The position numbers and the translations under genes are program-made. 5,834 nt of DNA from Desulfobacterales bacterium S5133MH16. Its GTDB lineage: Bacteria; Desulfobacterota; Desulfobacteria; Desulfobacterales; UBA11574. Position 1 is the stretch's first letter, and the number at the start of each line of letters is the position of its first letter. The notes under the pieces are model-generated. The model saw nothing but the letters and a program-made list of their open reading frames with translations. It did no database searches and was not told the origin of the DNA. Shown one piece after another: positions 5,702 to 5,834 of the stretch. The stretch lies in NCBI GenBank assembly GCA_001751005.1, contig MAXL01000515.1, positions 1-5,834 on the forward strand. Direction: 5' to 3'.

Positions 5702-5834
5702 TTATGTTCGCTTCATAATGAGTTGAGAATCATATTCAAACAAACTCTGTTGACCGAATAATCTTTCCTTTACTATGCGGGCGACTTCCCTGCGTTTCTC
5801 TTTTGGAACTTTAAGATAAGTCCCGAGAGATACA
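5702..5834 (-). CDS. C-terminal end of an unrecognised protein upstream of lptF
   Basis: The minus strand has an open frame entering from the window edge and ending at a TAA (5704-5702), giving 43 residues. It starts VSLGTYLKVPKEKRREVARI and ends YDSQLIMKRT. The segment is charged and probably helical (KEKRREVARIVKERLFGQQSLF), with no membrane segment or motif I can assign. Its stop lies 29 bases before the preferred lptF start (2 bases before the longest possible start), so it is probably cotranscribed with lptF. Function is unknown from this piece, and the frame is called because it is open throughout with protein-like composition. Confidence 0.5.
   Translation of the reverse strand, partial: VSLGTYLKVPKEKRREVARIVKERLFGQQSLFEYDSQLIMKRT

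Overview
The window looks like a Gram-negative chromosome fragment devoted to lipopolysaccharide (LPS) and envelope work. The style of the proteins and of one intergenic element suggests a Desulfobacterota (deltaproteobacterial) genome, but that placement is inference and no marker gene here settles it.

Region 1 (1-2650, + strand) is the end of an arn operon, which adds 4-amino-4-deoxy-L-arabinose (L-Ara4N) to lipid A. It holds the C-terminal part of the deformylase ArnD, an intact ArnT transferase overlapping it by 11 bases, and, after a 237-base gap, a small four-helix SMR-type membrane protein matching the ArnE flippase subunit. No arnF follows. The gap contains a 47-base imperfect palindrome.

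Region 2 (2707-4149, + strand) reads as a two-component system followed by an MFS transporter, but all three genes are damaged. The OmpR/PhoB-type regulator lacks its last wing. The histidine kinase lacks everything upstream of the second helix of its dimerisation domain, including the phospho-accepting His. The MFS gene stops matching its family after about 52 residues. The regulator and kinase remnants are joined directly at about 3315-3325, as if one deletion had removed the 3' end of one and the 5' two-thirds of the other.

Region 3 (4051-5834, - strand) carries the end of an unrecognised gene, an intact lptF, the first 26 codons of lptG, and an internal fragment of lpxK that has a frameshift and lacks both ends. 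The lpxK fragment abuts the broken MFS gene on one side and the broken lptG on the other. An identical 8-base sequence (GCTGTAGG) occurs in inverted orientation at these two joins.

Taken together, the genes belong to one theme: making lipid A (lpxK), modifying it (arn), exporting it (lptF/lptG), and a regulator placed where it could control modification. However, 3315-4380 is a patch of broken genes with at least three breakpoints. LptG and LpxK are normally indispensable in bacteria that make LPS. Either intact copies lie elsewhere and this is a decaying locus, or the contig was joined wrongly. I see no convincing new defence, RNA or mobile system; the breakpoints and the dyad element are what most merit checking.
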